Below are positions 1 through 12,084 of a DNA stretch of 64,000 nucleotides, piece after piece. The DNA is taken from contig NC_084831.1 in NCBI RefSeq assembly GCF_033115175.1, forward strand, positions 15,663,138-15,727,137, given 5' to 3'. The stretch's first letter is position 1. Every line of letters starts with the position of its first letter. A program made the position numbers and the translations under genes. The stretch is from Lepus europaeus (lineage: Eukaryota; Chordata; Mammalia; Lagomorpha; Leporidae). The notes beneath the pieces are model-generated. The model was not told where the DNA came from. It searched no databases and saw only the letters and a list, made by a program, of their open reading frames with translations.

Positions 1-410
1 CTTCCCATGGGCAGATCCTCAACGCTGGCCCTCAAAGCAGAATACGTGGCTGCTGTTTCTCAATGAGAGAGTAATACAGTGCAGCTCGCTTCCGTAACTG
101 GGCCCAGAACCCAACAGGAATCCATCGCTTTCTTGCCAGCTGCTACAGCCTCCATCTAAAACTAATGGTAGTTACCGAGACATCCAGCTGGGAAGGTTTT
201 GTGGACTCCATCGTTTGGAATACCTGAATACACTTGGTGGCCACAAGGCCTCCTCCATCTCAGGCATCCAGACCCATGTGCCCCTCTTCTGGCACAACTG
301 ATACAAAGGGCAGAACAACTGTGCTAAATGGGGAACCTCAATAAGCCCACAGAGGTCTGTAACTGTCTCAATAGTGGGGCATGGAAAAACCCGTATCTTA
401 TCCATCACTG
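1..410 (-). mobile_element. Decayed endogenous retrovirus-like pol fragment (RT end / RNase H start)
   Basis: On the minus strand the translation near 172-408 contains a VPHLAQL...PLYQL segment followed by a W-rich stretch, the layout of the reverse-transcriptase thumb/connection in retroviral pol. Further on, towards position 1, a second frame gives a short segment resembling the start of the RNase H-like region. Stops and frame changes break it into pieces, so it is a non-functional old copy. It runs off the window at position 1. The family cannot be assigned by eye. Confidence 0.5.
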
Positions 411-1560
411 CGTCAGGTATGGGACTTCAGAACAACTCTAAAGAACTTGACCAAGAGGTCAGGCCCTTGCACCTTGCCGCTGGTGGCCACCCGTCCTCAC
501 GACTGCAGACACATCTTCAACTGTCGGCTGCAGCTTCTAAATCTGCAAGAGAATCCGAGGTCCATGGTATATGATCGACAGAATGGGACAAAAACACAGC
601 AGAGGATTCTGCCAGGCAGCCGGGTCATGACAAGTGGTCTGGCTGTACAGATGGCCTTGGGGAAGAACAACAAACGTCCATTGTCTCCCTTGCCATACAA
701 ATGCGAATTGCTCTTGGCTCTCAGAGCTCTGTCAATGGAGAAAATTGCACTGGCCACGTCCACCAACTGTGACCGGCTTTCATACTGGCCATACAGGTGA
801 TTCTTGTGGGCTGCACATGGGGCACACAGTTCCAGCCTTTTCCAAGTAGAGAACAGTCTGGCCAATCTTTTATGTCCCCGGACAGGTGGCATTGTTGCAT
901 TGCACTGCTCTCGGCGCTGGCGAAGGCGCTGTCTGTGGCTGTCTGCGGATCACGGACCCCACGCGCCCTCTTGCAGCTGCACTGTGCATCGTCTGTGAAA
1001 ACCCCAGGCTCACACTTGCTGGCCCTGTGGCAGCCCCGGCATGTGCCTGGGCTCGGGGTCCCCCACTCACAGGCCTCCAGCAGCTTTGCCTGCAGCAGAG
1101 CTATGTCTACCTTTATCTTGGTCTTTGGCTCACTTCCCTGGTCTTGGAGCTTTTTCGCTTGTTGCTTTATCAGGACAATCTGAGTCAAGGTCTCTACTGC
1201 TGTTTCCACAGCTGTTACGGCTGCTCTCGATCCTCCCACCCCGTCTCCGGGAAGAAGGGGAGGTGGAGCCAGTGGCCTTGGCTGCAGCTCACCATGGCTG
1301 CTCTCCAAGTGGCTGTCTTTTGCCCATTTTTTCCTGAGGTTTGTTACAAGCCCTGCTTTCCCTGGACTTCTGCCTGCAACTCAGTATTATGTCCCACCTA
1401 CAAGGCGGTGAGAAGGACTCCCCTTGCAGCCCCTGCCGTTATCTGGGTGTCTCTCTATTTGGACATCTCTCTGAACCCATGTAACGTGGATTTCACAGTC
1501 ATCTACTCCAGCCCACTGTTGGGAGGCAGGGAGGTGAGGGGGGTGTTTCCCATCTCATGA
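411..1560 (-). other. Unclassified stretch, possibly the upstream part of the same decayed retroviral element
   Basis: A 195-codon open frame lies at 721-1308 (minus) with a charged, Gln/Lys-rich segment and a Cys/His-spaced segment that vaguely recalls a gag zinc knuckle. No complete motif is present and opposite-strand frames are just as long. Its position, upstream of the pol-like piece on the same strand, is the main reason to link them. No gene is supported. Confidence 0.25.
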
Positions 1561-3208
1561 AGCCACGGCCACCACCAAGCACCATCCATTTGTGGCTCTC
1601 CACCCCTAACTTTCATACTGGCCTGAAAAGAGTCCTGCTCACAGCACCAAGCACGCACCTGTACCCTCGCCTCCAATTGTTCCTCCTCGCACTGCAGTTC
1701 TTGAACCTGGCCATCATTGCTGTGTCAATGCCAGAGGGAGGATCCACTCTGAGCAGCACTGGCCCCGTGTTTCTCTGGCTGCATGTCCACCCTTCCAAGG
1801 CTTAGACACTTCCATCCACCTCTCCCCAATCCTCCGAGGGGGCTCAAGACACTAGCATCACTGCCACAGGACGCTGTGGCCTGGCTGGAGGTCACATATC
1901 CTCCAGTGGGACACTAGGGCCACTCATTCCCAGTCCTGCTGCTTACGTCGGATGTCAGATCTGTGCTCGGCTGCCTGGGACATTGAGGCGTGCAGGGACA
2001 GAAACTGGAAGAACTCAAGGAATCATAGGTAGATAGGGCGTGTTTTATTCAACCAACAGCAGCCACCAGCCACACAAGAGTTGGCCTCCTGATATACCGG
2101 GTTTGCACAATAATGGCTTGTCAGCCAAGGAGTTACACAGCAGAAAATGTGTCACCTTACTGGGTCCACTGACAAGCAGGAAAATGTATTTGCCATAGAG
2201 GCAAGGATGAGAGAACATAGCCGCATGAGACTTAACACTTAACTATTCAACCTGTTTACCAGGATTTTCTTTTTGTCCCAACAAATTTCTTGTCCTAACA
2301 AACCACAGGATTGGGCCCAAGCCCTTCGCACGAGGCCACAGCAGGCACATGTCAGGAGTGGATCAGCTGCCATGTTTGCAGGGCTCTGTGGGGATGGAAC
2401 AGAGGACTCTCTGCTTTATTGGCCCGTCTAGAGATGTCACTGGGGCTCTAAACGGTCAGCGCTGCCCAGTTCCCGCTGTGTCTGTCATTGTCCTCTCCTG
2501 AGGTGGTCTAGGGCATCACCAAGGAGCACTAAGAACTTTAGTGCTGTGAGTGACTGGGAGGGAGAAGGGCATCGTAGAAACACTGCGGCCCTGCATTTGT
2601 AAAACGTCTTGTATCTTGTGTTGTTAAAAGAGGCTCCTGCCGGCTGGCTGCTGGGACCACAAAATGATATGTGAGTGCTAGAGACTGCCTGGGGCCATGG
2701 ACAGAGGCTGCTGTTTGTTGGGCAGCTGCTCCGGAGCAGTGGGTGGTTGCCAGGCCTTGGCTGCTGGAGAGGCCAGCTACAGGAGGTGCGGTGGGGCCAG
2801 GAAGAGTCCACCAGCACCACGGAGAATTCACCACGGCTGGAGAACTCAGGCGCACCTGACTCTCCAGTTTCCATAGACATCTCAGTACCAGGCAAAGTAG
2901 CCTAAGTGTCCCACACATTTCCTCCATCTGGAAAACGTATCTCTAATTTCTGAAACTGGAAAACATCCTCGTAATTACCGCCTGCTTAAGCAATCCCTCC
3001 ACCTCCTGTTGGGCCGCCTGTTTCTTCTCTATTTCCCTGCACACGTCCCTAGTGCAGAGTCTGCCTGTAACACGTCACTCACTGCAGTTCCCAGGCTGAG
3101 TTCCCTGACTTTATCTGGTCACATCTGTCAGTCCACCTTGGAATACAGGACAACACCCATATTCCTGAAGAACTTGATCATAGCCGTGAATGAAATGATA
3201 GCTTTCCA
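1561..3208. other. No gene seen
   Basis: Mixed-composition sequence with only short open frames and no splice-bounded coding pattern. No recognisable SINE or L1 occurs until the CSINE at 3209. 2030-2330 is AT-richer and could be an old LTR-type remnant, but no terminal motif supports this. Confidence 0.4.
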
Positions 3209-3464
3209 GGGTCTGGTGCTGTGGCATAGTGGGTAAGGCCACTGCCTACAGTGCTGGCATCCCATATGTACACCGGTTTGAGTCCCAGCTGCTCCACTTC
3301 CGATCCAGCTCTCTGCCATGGCCTGGGAAAGCAGTAGAAGATGGCCCAAGTCCTTGGGCCCCTGCACCATGTGGGAGACCTGGAAGAAGCTCCTGGCTCC
3401 TGGCTTCGGATTGCCACAGCTCCGGCCATTGCAGCCAACTGGGAAGTGTACCAGCAGATAGAAG

Positions 3465-3510
<46 letters not shown>

Positions 3511-3557
3511 GTAACTTTGACTTTCAAGTAAATATAATAAATCTTTATTTTAAACAG
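3209..3557 (+). mobile_element. CSINE (lagomorph tRNA-derived SINE)
   Basis: Full CSINE order: GGTCTGGTGCTGTGGCATAG head, GTTTGAGTCCC B-box-like site, the GGCCCAAGTCCTTGGGCC core, and a (CT)n run at about 3465-3509 before an A/T-rich tail. Flanking near-identical target-site duplications are visible (ATGATAGCTTTCCA before, ATGCTAGCTTTCCA after). Confidence 0.9.
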
Positions 3558-4199
3558 AAATGCTAGCTTTCCATTTTCCATCAGTTAAATTACTGCTCTG
3601 CCTAGCTTTCTGGGCCTGCATGGCTTGGACCTGTTGTGATTGCTTCTTCCACTCGGCAGCCCCACTGGAACATTTTTCCTGATCCTCCATCAACTATGGG
3701 TTTTTTTCTCACTTTTTTCTGGGCCACTGTCCCACACTAGTCTTGAAAACCTATGATACTTGTGGTTTATGGTATAGATTTTTACCAATCTGAGACTGCT
3801 CTTGTTAGTATCTTCTGCTTGTAGCTGGTAAAGTGTACAAAATGACACATATTACACCATATGGCAGAGTGCTTGATGCTGTAGGCAACTGGCAAACCAT
3901 TGAAACATTCCGAAGGCCTTCAAAGGCAGGATTGCTCTCTTCCCCAGTGCACTGCTGTAGTAGACATGTCAATATACTGCTGACTTTGCAGTTAATAGAG
4001 TTGGTTCGGATTAACAGAGGCATAATGTAATAAATGTTGTGTGGCATGATTGGATAAGGTGTGTATGTGCTTGGGTCTTGTTCTTTGAGTGACACACACA
4101 CTATCGTAACTGTACTTGAAGCGTCTGCATTGTTATTTTTCCTTTAGAACAAAAAAATGATTTAACAGCGAGTCTGCTTTTAACAACATTATCTTATCT

Positions 4200-4473
4200 T
4201 TTTTATTTTTTTTATTTTTGACAGGCAGAGTGGACAGTGAGAGAGAGACAGAGAGAAAGGTTTTCCTTTTGCTGTTGGTTCACCCTCCAATGGCCCCTGC
4301 GGTATCGCGCTGCGGCCGGCGCACCGCGCTGTTCCGATGGCAGGAGCCAGGTGCTTCTCCTGGTCTCCCATGGGGTGCAGGGCCCAAGCACTTGGGCCAT
4401 CCTCCACTGCACTCCCTGGCCACAGCAGAGAGCTGGCCTGGAAGAGGGGCAACCGGGACAGGATCGGTGCCCC
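4200..4473 (-). mobile_element. CSINE2, 5'-truncated
   Basis: Reverse-complement CSINE2 tail (GACAGGCAGAGTGGACAGTGAGAG) followed by the core, ending in GGATCGGTGCCCC without the tRNA-like head. The flanks share a target-site duplication AACATTATCTTATC on both sides, so the 5' truncation happened at insertion. Confidence 0.9.
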
Positions 4474-5037
4474 AGCAACATTATCTTATCATGTTGGCAG
4501 TCCTCACACTTATTTCAATATGTGGAACATGTCATCCGGGGTGTACGGCTCATGTCTTTTTCTGTTGCATCAAATGTTTTTGATGTTTTAGCATTACATT
4601 TTTTCTTGAGAAGGTGTTTTCTTCCTTGGGATAAATTATCTGAAATGGAATTACTGAGACAAAAGATGAGCACGTTTTTGTGACTTTTAAAATATTTGTG
4701 CAAGACATTAAAAAGAATGCCCTAGGTCAGGAGACAGAGCAAGGGCTTTGGTAACAGGACTTGACTGGGAGAGACGTCATGTTCACTGATGTGGTTTTTC
4801 TTAATCATGGAGTGTTTCTTGGAGAGCTTTCCATTTTAGTGTGTTGCTTTTTACAACTGCAGAAAAATACAACATGCACAAGATACAAATATTAGTACCA
4901 AAGGAAACACGACAAAAATAAGCACTTTCTTCCCAGACACCCATAATCCCTGCCCAGAAGCAGCGACCCTTCCAGTCTCATCTGTCTTTGCAAACGGTAT
5001 CTGCATCTGTAAGTTACGTGTCTCTTCTTCATTTAAA

Positions 5038-5059
5038 ACACACACACACACACACACAC
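5038..5059. repeat. (CA)n microsatellite
   Basis: Eleven CA dinucleotides in a row, directly after an AAAA run. Confidence 0.95.
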
Positions 5060-5094
5060 GCAGAACTGGCACGTGCTACACATTGTTCTGCCGA

Positions 5095-5330
5095 TCGCTG
5101 TCTTGGAGATCGTTCCTGCTGGCGCTGTCTTGCTTTGCTGAGGCTGTCTTAGCAAAGACGTACAGAGTGTGTGACTTAAACACCAAACAAATTACCGTTC
5201 TGGAGGCAAGAAATCTGCAATCAAGGCATCATCAGGATTGGTTTCTTCTGAGCATCTCCTTGGCTTACAGGTCTCTGACTCCTGAGACGGATTCATTAGA
5301 TGAGATAGGACGAGATGTCCAGACTCGAGG
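5095..5330 (+). repeat. Ancient mammalian interspersed repeat, family not assigned
   Basis: The segment around GTTCTGGAGGCAAGAAATC and GGATTGGTTTCTTCTGAG has the wording of a common old mammalian repeat also seen in both duplication arms (27935-28170 and 34530-34770). The family could not be named with certainty. Confidence 0.45.
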
Positions 5331-7124
5331 CAGGCCCGGCCTGTGTCCACGGCCAGCATGAAGCAGATACAGAAGATATGAGGAGTCTACGTCCTTTAGC
5401 ACCCCTGAAGATGAAAGGCCAGGAAGCTCTGAGGCGGGGGATGATGTGGGGAAACTCAGGGAGACAGATGGTTCATGAGCTGGAGGCCACGCTCTCCCAC
5501 CCCCTTGCAATCCTATCAACCCACCTGTCAATCATATGACCCCTCCCCAGGATGCACCTGCGACCTGGGGGGGAGGCAGTACCATGTAACCCCTCCCTTT
5601 TCGGAGTTGACAAGAAGCTTGGTGAAGGGGAGGGGGCTCTCTCCGTCTCCCTCCCCTCATGGACCCAGGGGAGCAGGATGGGAAGTCCCTCTTTCCCTTC
5701 CTGGCCCACTCTCCCTAAATAAAGCCCGCGCGTTCCTGTGTACGCTTCTCACTCCGTACCTAACCCTTACCGCACCGCCCGGCCTGTTTGTGCCCGTGCT
5801 CAGAGTCCTGCTCTAAGTGAGAGGCCAGAGCCTGGGAGAGGAGCTGGGGCCTGGCCTAGCCCAGAACAGTAGGAGGAGGAAGGGGCTGTGGGGGAACCCA
5901 GTGACCAGGGAAGGATGGGAACAGTTCCCATGTCGGGCATGGCCAGGGCTTGGTTCAACTCCAGGCTGGGGGCAGGCTGGACAGGTGCCCCGCTGGCGGG
6001 CTGGGCCTTGGGACGTTTGTCCTGAAGGTGCCCAGGCTCCTAGATGCCTGCATCCAGGACGTGTCTGGTCTGGGCACAGAGAGCTGCTGGAAGTAGCTCT
6101 GGCACAGTTATTTCTGGAGGAATGTACTGTTTCTCCACCATCCCGGAAGATCAAAAAATTCCTCCCCAGCTTCTGCCTCTGGAGGGCTGCTGGGGACCAC
6201 AGAGGCTTTCAGAGCGAGAGGGGCTGGGAGCAGGGTGGAGTCCCCCCACTGCCTGGTGAGGGAAGCAGGTTCGTCCAAAGATCTGGGGTCTCAAGGCCCA
6301 GCTGGAATTAGGCAGGGCTGGCTGGTTTTCAGCTCATGGGGAGGACTCAGGGAAGCTTTCTGACTCACCCCCTGCCAAGGCCCCTCCCCGGAAAGCACCT
6401 ACTCTGCGCGTAGACTCTGACGTCATTGCTGCCAGGCCCTTTGTACCCCTGTCTCATTCCACCCTCACGGCACACCTAATAGGTGAGTATTTCACCTTCC
6501 ACTGAGGCTCAGAGAGAGCAAGAGACTTGCCCGGTTAAACTAGCGGACAAGTACTGGAACCTTGCCTTCTGTCCCAGAGTACTCGCAGGCACTAGGCAAG
6601 GAAGAGGGCGCTGCTTCCCCCCCTCCAGCTCCATCCAGTCTGAAGATGAGGGTGGTGGGCGGCTGAAGCCCCACCCTCACCGAGCTCCCATCCCCCACCT
6701 CCCCATCCAGCCCAGCTGTCTCTGCCTCCCTAGCAATGCTTCCCCCAGCTCTGCAGCATCCAGTCTCGGCCTCTTGTCTCTTTGCCAACCCAGCTGCCAA
6801 TCACCTGTGTTCCAGTGTGCTCTGTCCCTCCCACCCTCCTTTCTCACCTGCTTCCCCTCCCAGCAGGGGATTCAGTCCGACCACTGTCCTCTGGCCCTGC
6901 TGGTCCATACTCCAGGCACAAATGGTTGAGGGCTACCTCATTCCCCTGGACCCCCACAGAGTGGAAGGAGCAAGCCCCTGCTGCTGAGACCTTGGGACCC
7001 AGGCCCATTAGCCTTAGGCTGCTCATTAACCCCTCACTTGCCACTGAGCGGTTTCTCTCCTATTCTGGCCCTGAAACGGTGGGAAGAGGGTCCTCTTGCC
7101 CCTTCAGCACATGGCTCTTGAAAC
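5331..7124. other. No gene seen; MIR-like remnant at about 6470-6545
   Basis: GC-rich sequence with overlapping short open frames on both strands and no splice-bounded exon that I recognise. 6470-6545 contains a MIR-like core (ACTGAGGCTCAGAGAGAGCA followed by GACTTGCC). This lies outside the inverted duplication. Confidence 0.4.
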
Positions 7125-7345
7125 GTTGTGTGGAGGTAAGCTCGGCTCATCAGTCACAGGTGCCCACGGTCAGTGCAGGGAATGGCTAGGACCAAGGGCA
7201 TGAAACCTCGGCTCTCCCACCCTGCCTGAAAGGCATCTGGGCCCCGGCTGAGGCCCCTGTGGTAGTGTCACTCACCTGAGCCCGTAACTGGCCTTGGGCC
7301 GCTTGCACGCGGTGCTGAAAATCTCCCGAGGCCAGGATTCCGGCG

Positions 7346-10300
7346 CTCTCCCCAGTTCACCTGCCACCCTCCTCCCTCCTCTCCCCAGTGCACCTGCCAC
7401 CCTCCTCCCACCTCTCCCCAGTGCACCTGCCACCCTCCTCCCTCCTCTCCCCAGTGCACCTGCCACCCTCCTCCCTCCTCTCCCCAGTGCACCTGCCACC
7501 CTCCTCCCACCTCTCCCCCGTGCACCTGCCACCCTCCTCCCACCTCTCCCCAGTGCACCTGCCACCCTCCTCCCACCTCTCCCCAGTGCACCTGCCACCC
7601 TCCTCCCACCTCTCCCCAGTGCACCTGCCACCCTCCTCCCTCCTCTCCCAGTGCACCTGCCACCCTCCTCCCACCTCTCCCCAGTGCACCTGCCACCCTC
7701 CTCCCACCTCTCCCCAGTGCACCTGCCACCCTCCTCCCACCTCTCCCCATGCACCTGCCACCCTCCTCCCACCTCTCCCCATACACCTGCCACCCTCCTA
7801 CCTCCTCTCCCCAGTGCACCTGCCACCCTCCTCCCTCCTCTCCCCAGTGCACCTGCCACCCTCCTCCCAACTCTCCCCAGTGCACCTGCCACCCTCCTCC
7901 CTCCTCTCCCCAGTGCACCTGCCACCCTCCTCCCTCCTCTCCCCAGTGCACCTGCCACCCTCCTCCCTCCTCTCCCAGTGCACCTGCCACCCTCCTCCCT
8001 CCTCTCCCAGTGCACCTGCCACCCTCCTCCCAACTCTCCCCAGTGCACCTGCCACCCTCCTCCCTCCTCTCCCCAGTGCACCTGCCACCCTCCTCCCACC
8101 TCTCCCCAGTGCACCTGCCACCCTCCTCCCACCTCTCCCCAGTACACCTGCCACCCTCCTCCCACCTCTCCCCATGCACCTGCCACCCTCCTCCCACCTC
8201 TCCCCATACACCTGCCACCCTCCTCCCTCCTCTCCCCAGTGCACCTGCCACCCTCCTCCCTCCTCTCCCCAGTGCACCTGCCACCCTCCTCCCACCTCTC
8301 CCCAGTGCACCTGCCACCCTCCTCCCACCTCTCCCAGTGCACCTGCCACCCTCCTCCCACCTCTCCCAGTGCACCTGCCACCCTCCTCCCACCTCTCCCC
8401 AGTGCACCTGCCACCCTCCTCCCACCTCTCCCCAGTGCACCTGCCACCCTCCTCCCACCTCTCCCCATACACCTGCCACCCTCCTCCCTCCTCTCCCCAG
8501 TGCACCTGCCACCCTCCTCCCTCCTCTCCCCATACACCTGCCACCCTCCTCCCTCCTCTCCCCAGTGCACCTGCCACCCTCCTCCCTCCTCTCCCAGTGC
8601 ACCTGCCACCCTCCTCCCACCTCTCCCCAGTGCACCTGCCACCCTCCTCCCTCCTCTCCCAGTGCACCTGCCACCCTCCTCCCACCTCTCCCCAGTGCAC
8701 CTGCCACCCTCCTCCCACCTCTCCCCAGTGCACCTGCCACCCTCCTCCCTCCTCTCCCAGTGCACCTGCCACCCTCCTCCCTCCTCTCCCAGTGCACCTG
8801 CCACCCTCCTCCCAACTCTCCCCAGTGCACCTGCCACCCTCCTCCCTCCTCTCCCCAGTGCACCTGCCACCCTCCTCCCACCTCTCCCCAGTGCACCTGC
8901 CACCCTCCTCCCTCCTCTCCCCAGTGCACCTGCCACCCTCCTCCCACCTCTCCCCATGCACCTGCCACCCTCCTCCCACCTCTCCCCATACACCTGCCAC
9001 CCTCCTCCCTCCTCTCCCCAGTGCACCTGCCACCCTCCTCCCTCCTCTCCCCAGTGCACCTGCCACCCTCCTCCCACCTCTCCCCAGTGCACCTGCCACC
9101 CTCCTCCCACCTCTCCCAGTGCACCTGCCACCCTCCTCCCACCTCTCCCAGTGCACCTGCCACCCTCCTCCCTCCTCTCCCCAGTGCACCTGCCACCCTC
9201 CTCCCTCCTCTCCCCAGTGCACCTGCCACCCTCCTCCCTCCTCTCCCCATACTCCTGCCACCCTCCTCCCTCCTCTCCCCAGTGCACCTGCCACCCTCCT
9301 CCCACCTCTCCCCAGTGCACCTGCCACCCTCCTCCCTCCTCTCCCCAGTGCACCTGCCACCCTCCTCCCTCCTCTCCCCATACTCCTGCCACCCTCCTCC
9401 CTCCTCTCCCCAGTGCACCTGCCACCCTCCTCCCTCCTCTCCCAGTGCACCTGCCACCCTCCTCCCTCCTCTCCCCAGTGCACCTGCCACCCTCCTCCCT
9501 CCTCTCCCCATGCACCTGCCACCCTCCTCCCTCCTCTCCCCAGTGCACCTGCCACCCTCCTCCCTCTTCTCCCCAGTGCACCTGCCACCCTCCTCCCGCC
9601 TCTCCCCAGTGCACCTGCCACCCTCCTCCCACCTCTCCCCATGCACCTGCCACCCTCCTCCCACCTCTCCCCATACACCTGCCACCCTCCTCCCTCCTCT
9701 CCCCAGTGCACCTGCCACCCTCCTCCCTCCTCTCCCAGTGCACCTGCCACCCTCCTCCCACCTCTCCCCAGTGCACCTGCCACCCTCCTCCCTCCTCTCC
9801 CAGTGCACCTGCCACCCTCCTCCCACCTCTCCCCAGTGCACCTGCCACCCTCCTCCCACCTCTCCCCAGTGCACCTGCCACCCTCCTCCCTCCTCTCCCC
9901 ATGCACCTGCCACCCTCCTCCCTCCTCTCCCAGTGCACCTGCCACCCTCCTCCCTCCTCTCCCAGTGCACCTGCCACCCTCCTCCCTCCTCTCCCCAGTG
10001 CACCTGCCACCCTCCTCCCTCCTCTCCCCATACTCCTGCCACCCTCCTCCCTCCTCTCCCCAGTGCACCTGCCACCCTCCTCCCACCTCTCCCCAGTGCA
10101 CCTGCCACCCTCCTCCCTCCTCTCCCCAGTGCACCTGCCACCCTCCTCCCTCCTCTCCCCATACTCCTGCCACCCTCCTCCCTCCTCTCCCCAGTGCACC
10201 TGCCACCCTCCTCCCTCCTCTCCCAGTGCACCTGCCACCCTCCTCCCTCCTCTCCCCAGTGCACCTGCCACCCTCCTCCCTCCTCTCCCCATGCACCTGC

Positions 10301-10512
10301 CACCCTCCTCCCTCCTCTTCCCAGTGCACCTGCCACCCTCCTCCCTCTTCTCCCCAGTGCACCTGCCACCCTCCTCCCGCCTCTCCCCCGTGCACCTGCC
10401 ACCCTCCTCCCTCCTCTCCCCAGTGCACCTGCCACCCTCCTCCCTCCTCTCCCCAGTGCACCTGCCACCCTCCTCCCTCCTCTCCCCAGTGCACCTGCCA
10501 CCCTCCTCCCAC
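7346..10512. repeat. 33-bp minisatellite, about 97 units, with ~780-bp higher-order periodicity
   Basis: Tandem units GTGCACCTGCCACCCTCC + TCC(C/A/T)NCCTCTCCCCA, mostly 33 bp with 31- and 32-bp variants. Variant positions are T or A in CCTCCC(T/A)CCTC, and GTGCAC, ATGCAC, ATACAC or ATACTC at the unit joint. Rare variants recur about 780 bp apart (CCCAACTCTCC at 8030 and 8813; CCCGCCTCTCC at 9597 and 10377; ATGCAC+ATACAC pairs at 8173 and 8956), indicating block duplications of about 24 units. The repeat has no stop codon in several frames on either strand, which produces spurious open frames of more than 1000 codons. The minus strand is G-rich. Confidence 0.97.
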
Positions 10513-10904
10513 ACTGAGCACAGCGCTACAACCTCATCCTCACACCTGCACTCATGCTCTTCCACACTCAGGCTTCCCAAGCCCACAGGGGCAGGCACAA
10601 GCAGAGCAGATCTGAGCTCAGGGGCAATGGGCAGCAGGTGTGGCTTGGCCGGAGCCCCAGCCACCGGGAGCTTCCTCCTGTCCAGCCACTGTGGGGCTTT
10701 CGGGTCAAGTACAATGTTCTTGTAGAATAGGAACTGAGCAAAGATTAGTGAAACGTGGAGAGGCCCTCACTGCCCGCTGCTGCTGTCCACTCCCTGTGCT
10801 GCCACAAGTTCTGATTCCAAACTGGGGAGAACAACTTGTCCGTGGGCTAGACCAGGGTGGGGTTTTCTGGATTCCATTGCCCCCCTCTGCTCAGTGCTCC
10901 CTAT

Positions 10905-11050
10905 GGCCAAATCCTGTGCTAAGTGCTTACTCTGTATGAATTTTCTCAAAACCTGTGCAAGGGAGGGCCTGGTGCTACCTCACTTGTGTTAACTGAGGCA
11001 GAGAGGAGTTAGGCCCCCCACAACCGTTCTGGTTGAGTCAGAATTCAAAC
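10905..11050 (+). repeat. MIR-like remnant
   Basis: CTGTGCTAAGTGCTTACTCT followed by AACTGAGGCAGAGAGGAGTTAGG has the MIR order. A reverse-complement counterpart is at about 49690-49800 in the right arm. Confidence 0.6.
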
Positions 11051-11099
11051 AAAACCCTGGTCTGACTCTACTGTCTATGTTAGGTCAGAGCAGAGGGGC

Positions 11100-11463
11100 C
11101 CTGGCAGCAGCTCCTAGGGTGAGGAGTCAGATGGGTTACTAGGTAGTTAGGAGAACCCAATGCAATTTGAGGTGTAAAATATTACCTTCCTTCCCCCAAA
11201 ACATTATCTTTAGCAAGAACAAGGAGGGCACGTTCCTTCCTCTGAATCTCCAAATTTACTATAGTAAGGGAGCTCTTCCGGAGCTCACAGCTCTTTGTGA
11301 AAACAAGTTACCTCTCCCACCCTTAGCAGGCCAGACAGGATGGAGGATTGTAAATCCGATCTTTGATGATTTTTGTCCCCGCCTGGTAACTGAATGCCAA
11401 GTTGATTGTCAAGTTGTTTTTTTTTTTTTTTCCTTCGAAATTGTACTTAAAAAGTCCACTGCC
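11100..11463. other. Left-arm-private sequence, no gene seen
   Basis: Together with the SINE after it and sequence up to about 11990, this block of about 0.9 kb has no counterpart in the right arm, where the flanks join near 49610. It contains only short frames. It is either an insertion on the left or a deletion on the right. Confidence 0.5.
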
Positions 11464-11785
11464 GGGCCGGCGCCGTGGCTTAACAGGCTAATCCTCCGCC
11501 TTGCGGCGCCGGCACACCGGGTTCTAGTCCCAGTTGGGGCGCCGGATTCTATCCCGGTTGCCCCTCTTCCAGGCCAGCTCTCTGCTATGGCCCGGGAAGG
11601 CAGTGGAGGATGGCCCAAGTGCTTGGGCCCTGCACCCACATGGGAGACCGGGAGAAGCGCCTGGCTCCTGGCTTCGGATCAGCGCGATGCGTGGCCGCAG
11701 CAGCCATTGGAGGGTGAACCAACAGCAAAAAGGAAGACCTTTCTCTCTGTCTCTCTCTCTCACTATCCACTCTGCCTGTCAAAAA
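11464..11785 (+). mobile_element. CSINE2
   Basis: Complete CSINE2 beginning GGGCCGGCGCCGTGGCTTAA with a GGTTCTAGTCCC B box and ending CTCTGCCTGTC(A)n. Target-site duplication AAAAAGTCCACTGCC flanks it. It lies in a block absent from the right arm. Confidence 0.95.
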
Positions 11786-12084
11786 AAAAAGTCCACTGCC
11801 ACCAGTCCCTTTGGGTTTATTCCTCTCTTGGAAGCGCCACCCCCCACCTCCCCCGCCACTCTGGCTGGAGGCTTTTGACCCTAATAAATACTTTTACATT
11901 TCTTTGCTGTCCGCTTGAAAACTCTTCTTCCATGTGAGACAAAGAACTGAGGTAACAATAATTTCTCCACCGCCGTTTTCCCCTAACACTAGCGATGTGG
12001 GAGCAAAAATGTGGGAAAGACTGGTCCCAGTGAGGACCTCCTGATGGAGGTCCAGTCCCAAGTGGCCTAGAAATATTGAGAGCA

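Noticed and set aside
886-1560. 224-codon plus-strand open frame
   Set aside because: It overlaps opposite-strand frames of the suspected retroviral remnant. No motif or signal supports coding.
7346-10512. Possible CRISPR array
   Set aside because: Units are directly contiguous without unique spacers, and the surroundings are mammalian.
7346-10512. Match to the human PRDM9 13-mer hotspot motif
   Set aside because: CCACCCTCCTCCC misses the consensus at one fixed position, and PRDM9 specificity differs between species.
7268-10725. Open frames of 900-1140 codons on both strands, rich in Pro/Leu/Ser or Gly/Arg/Glu
   Set aside because: They are translations of the minisatellite. The unit contains no stop codon in several frames, so all those frames stay open. 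There is no conserved start, no exon structure, and the array is missing in the other arm.
11464-11540. tRNA gene from A-box and B-box-like sites
   Set aside because: These are the tRNA-derived heads of CSINE elements. No intact cloverleaf is expected and many copies exist in the window.
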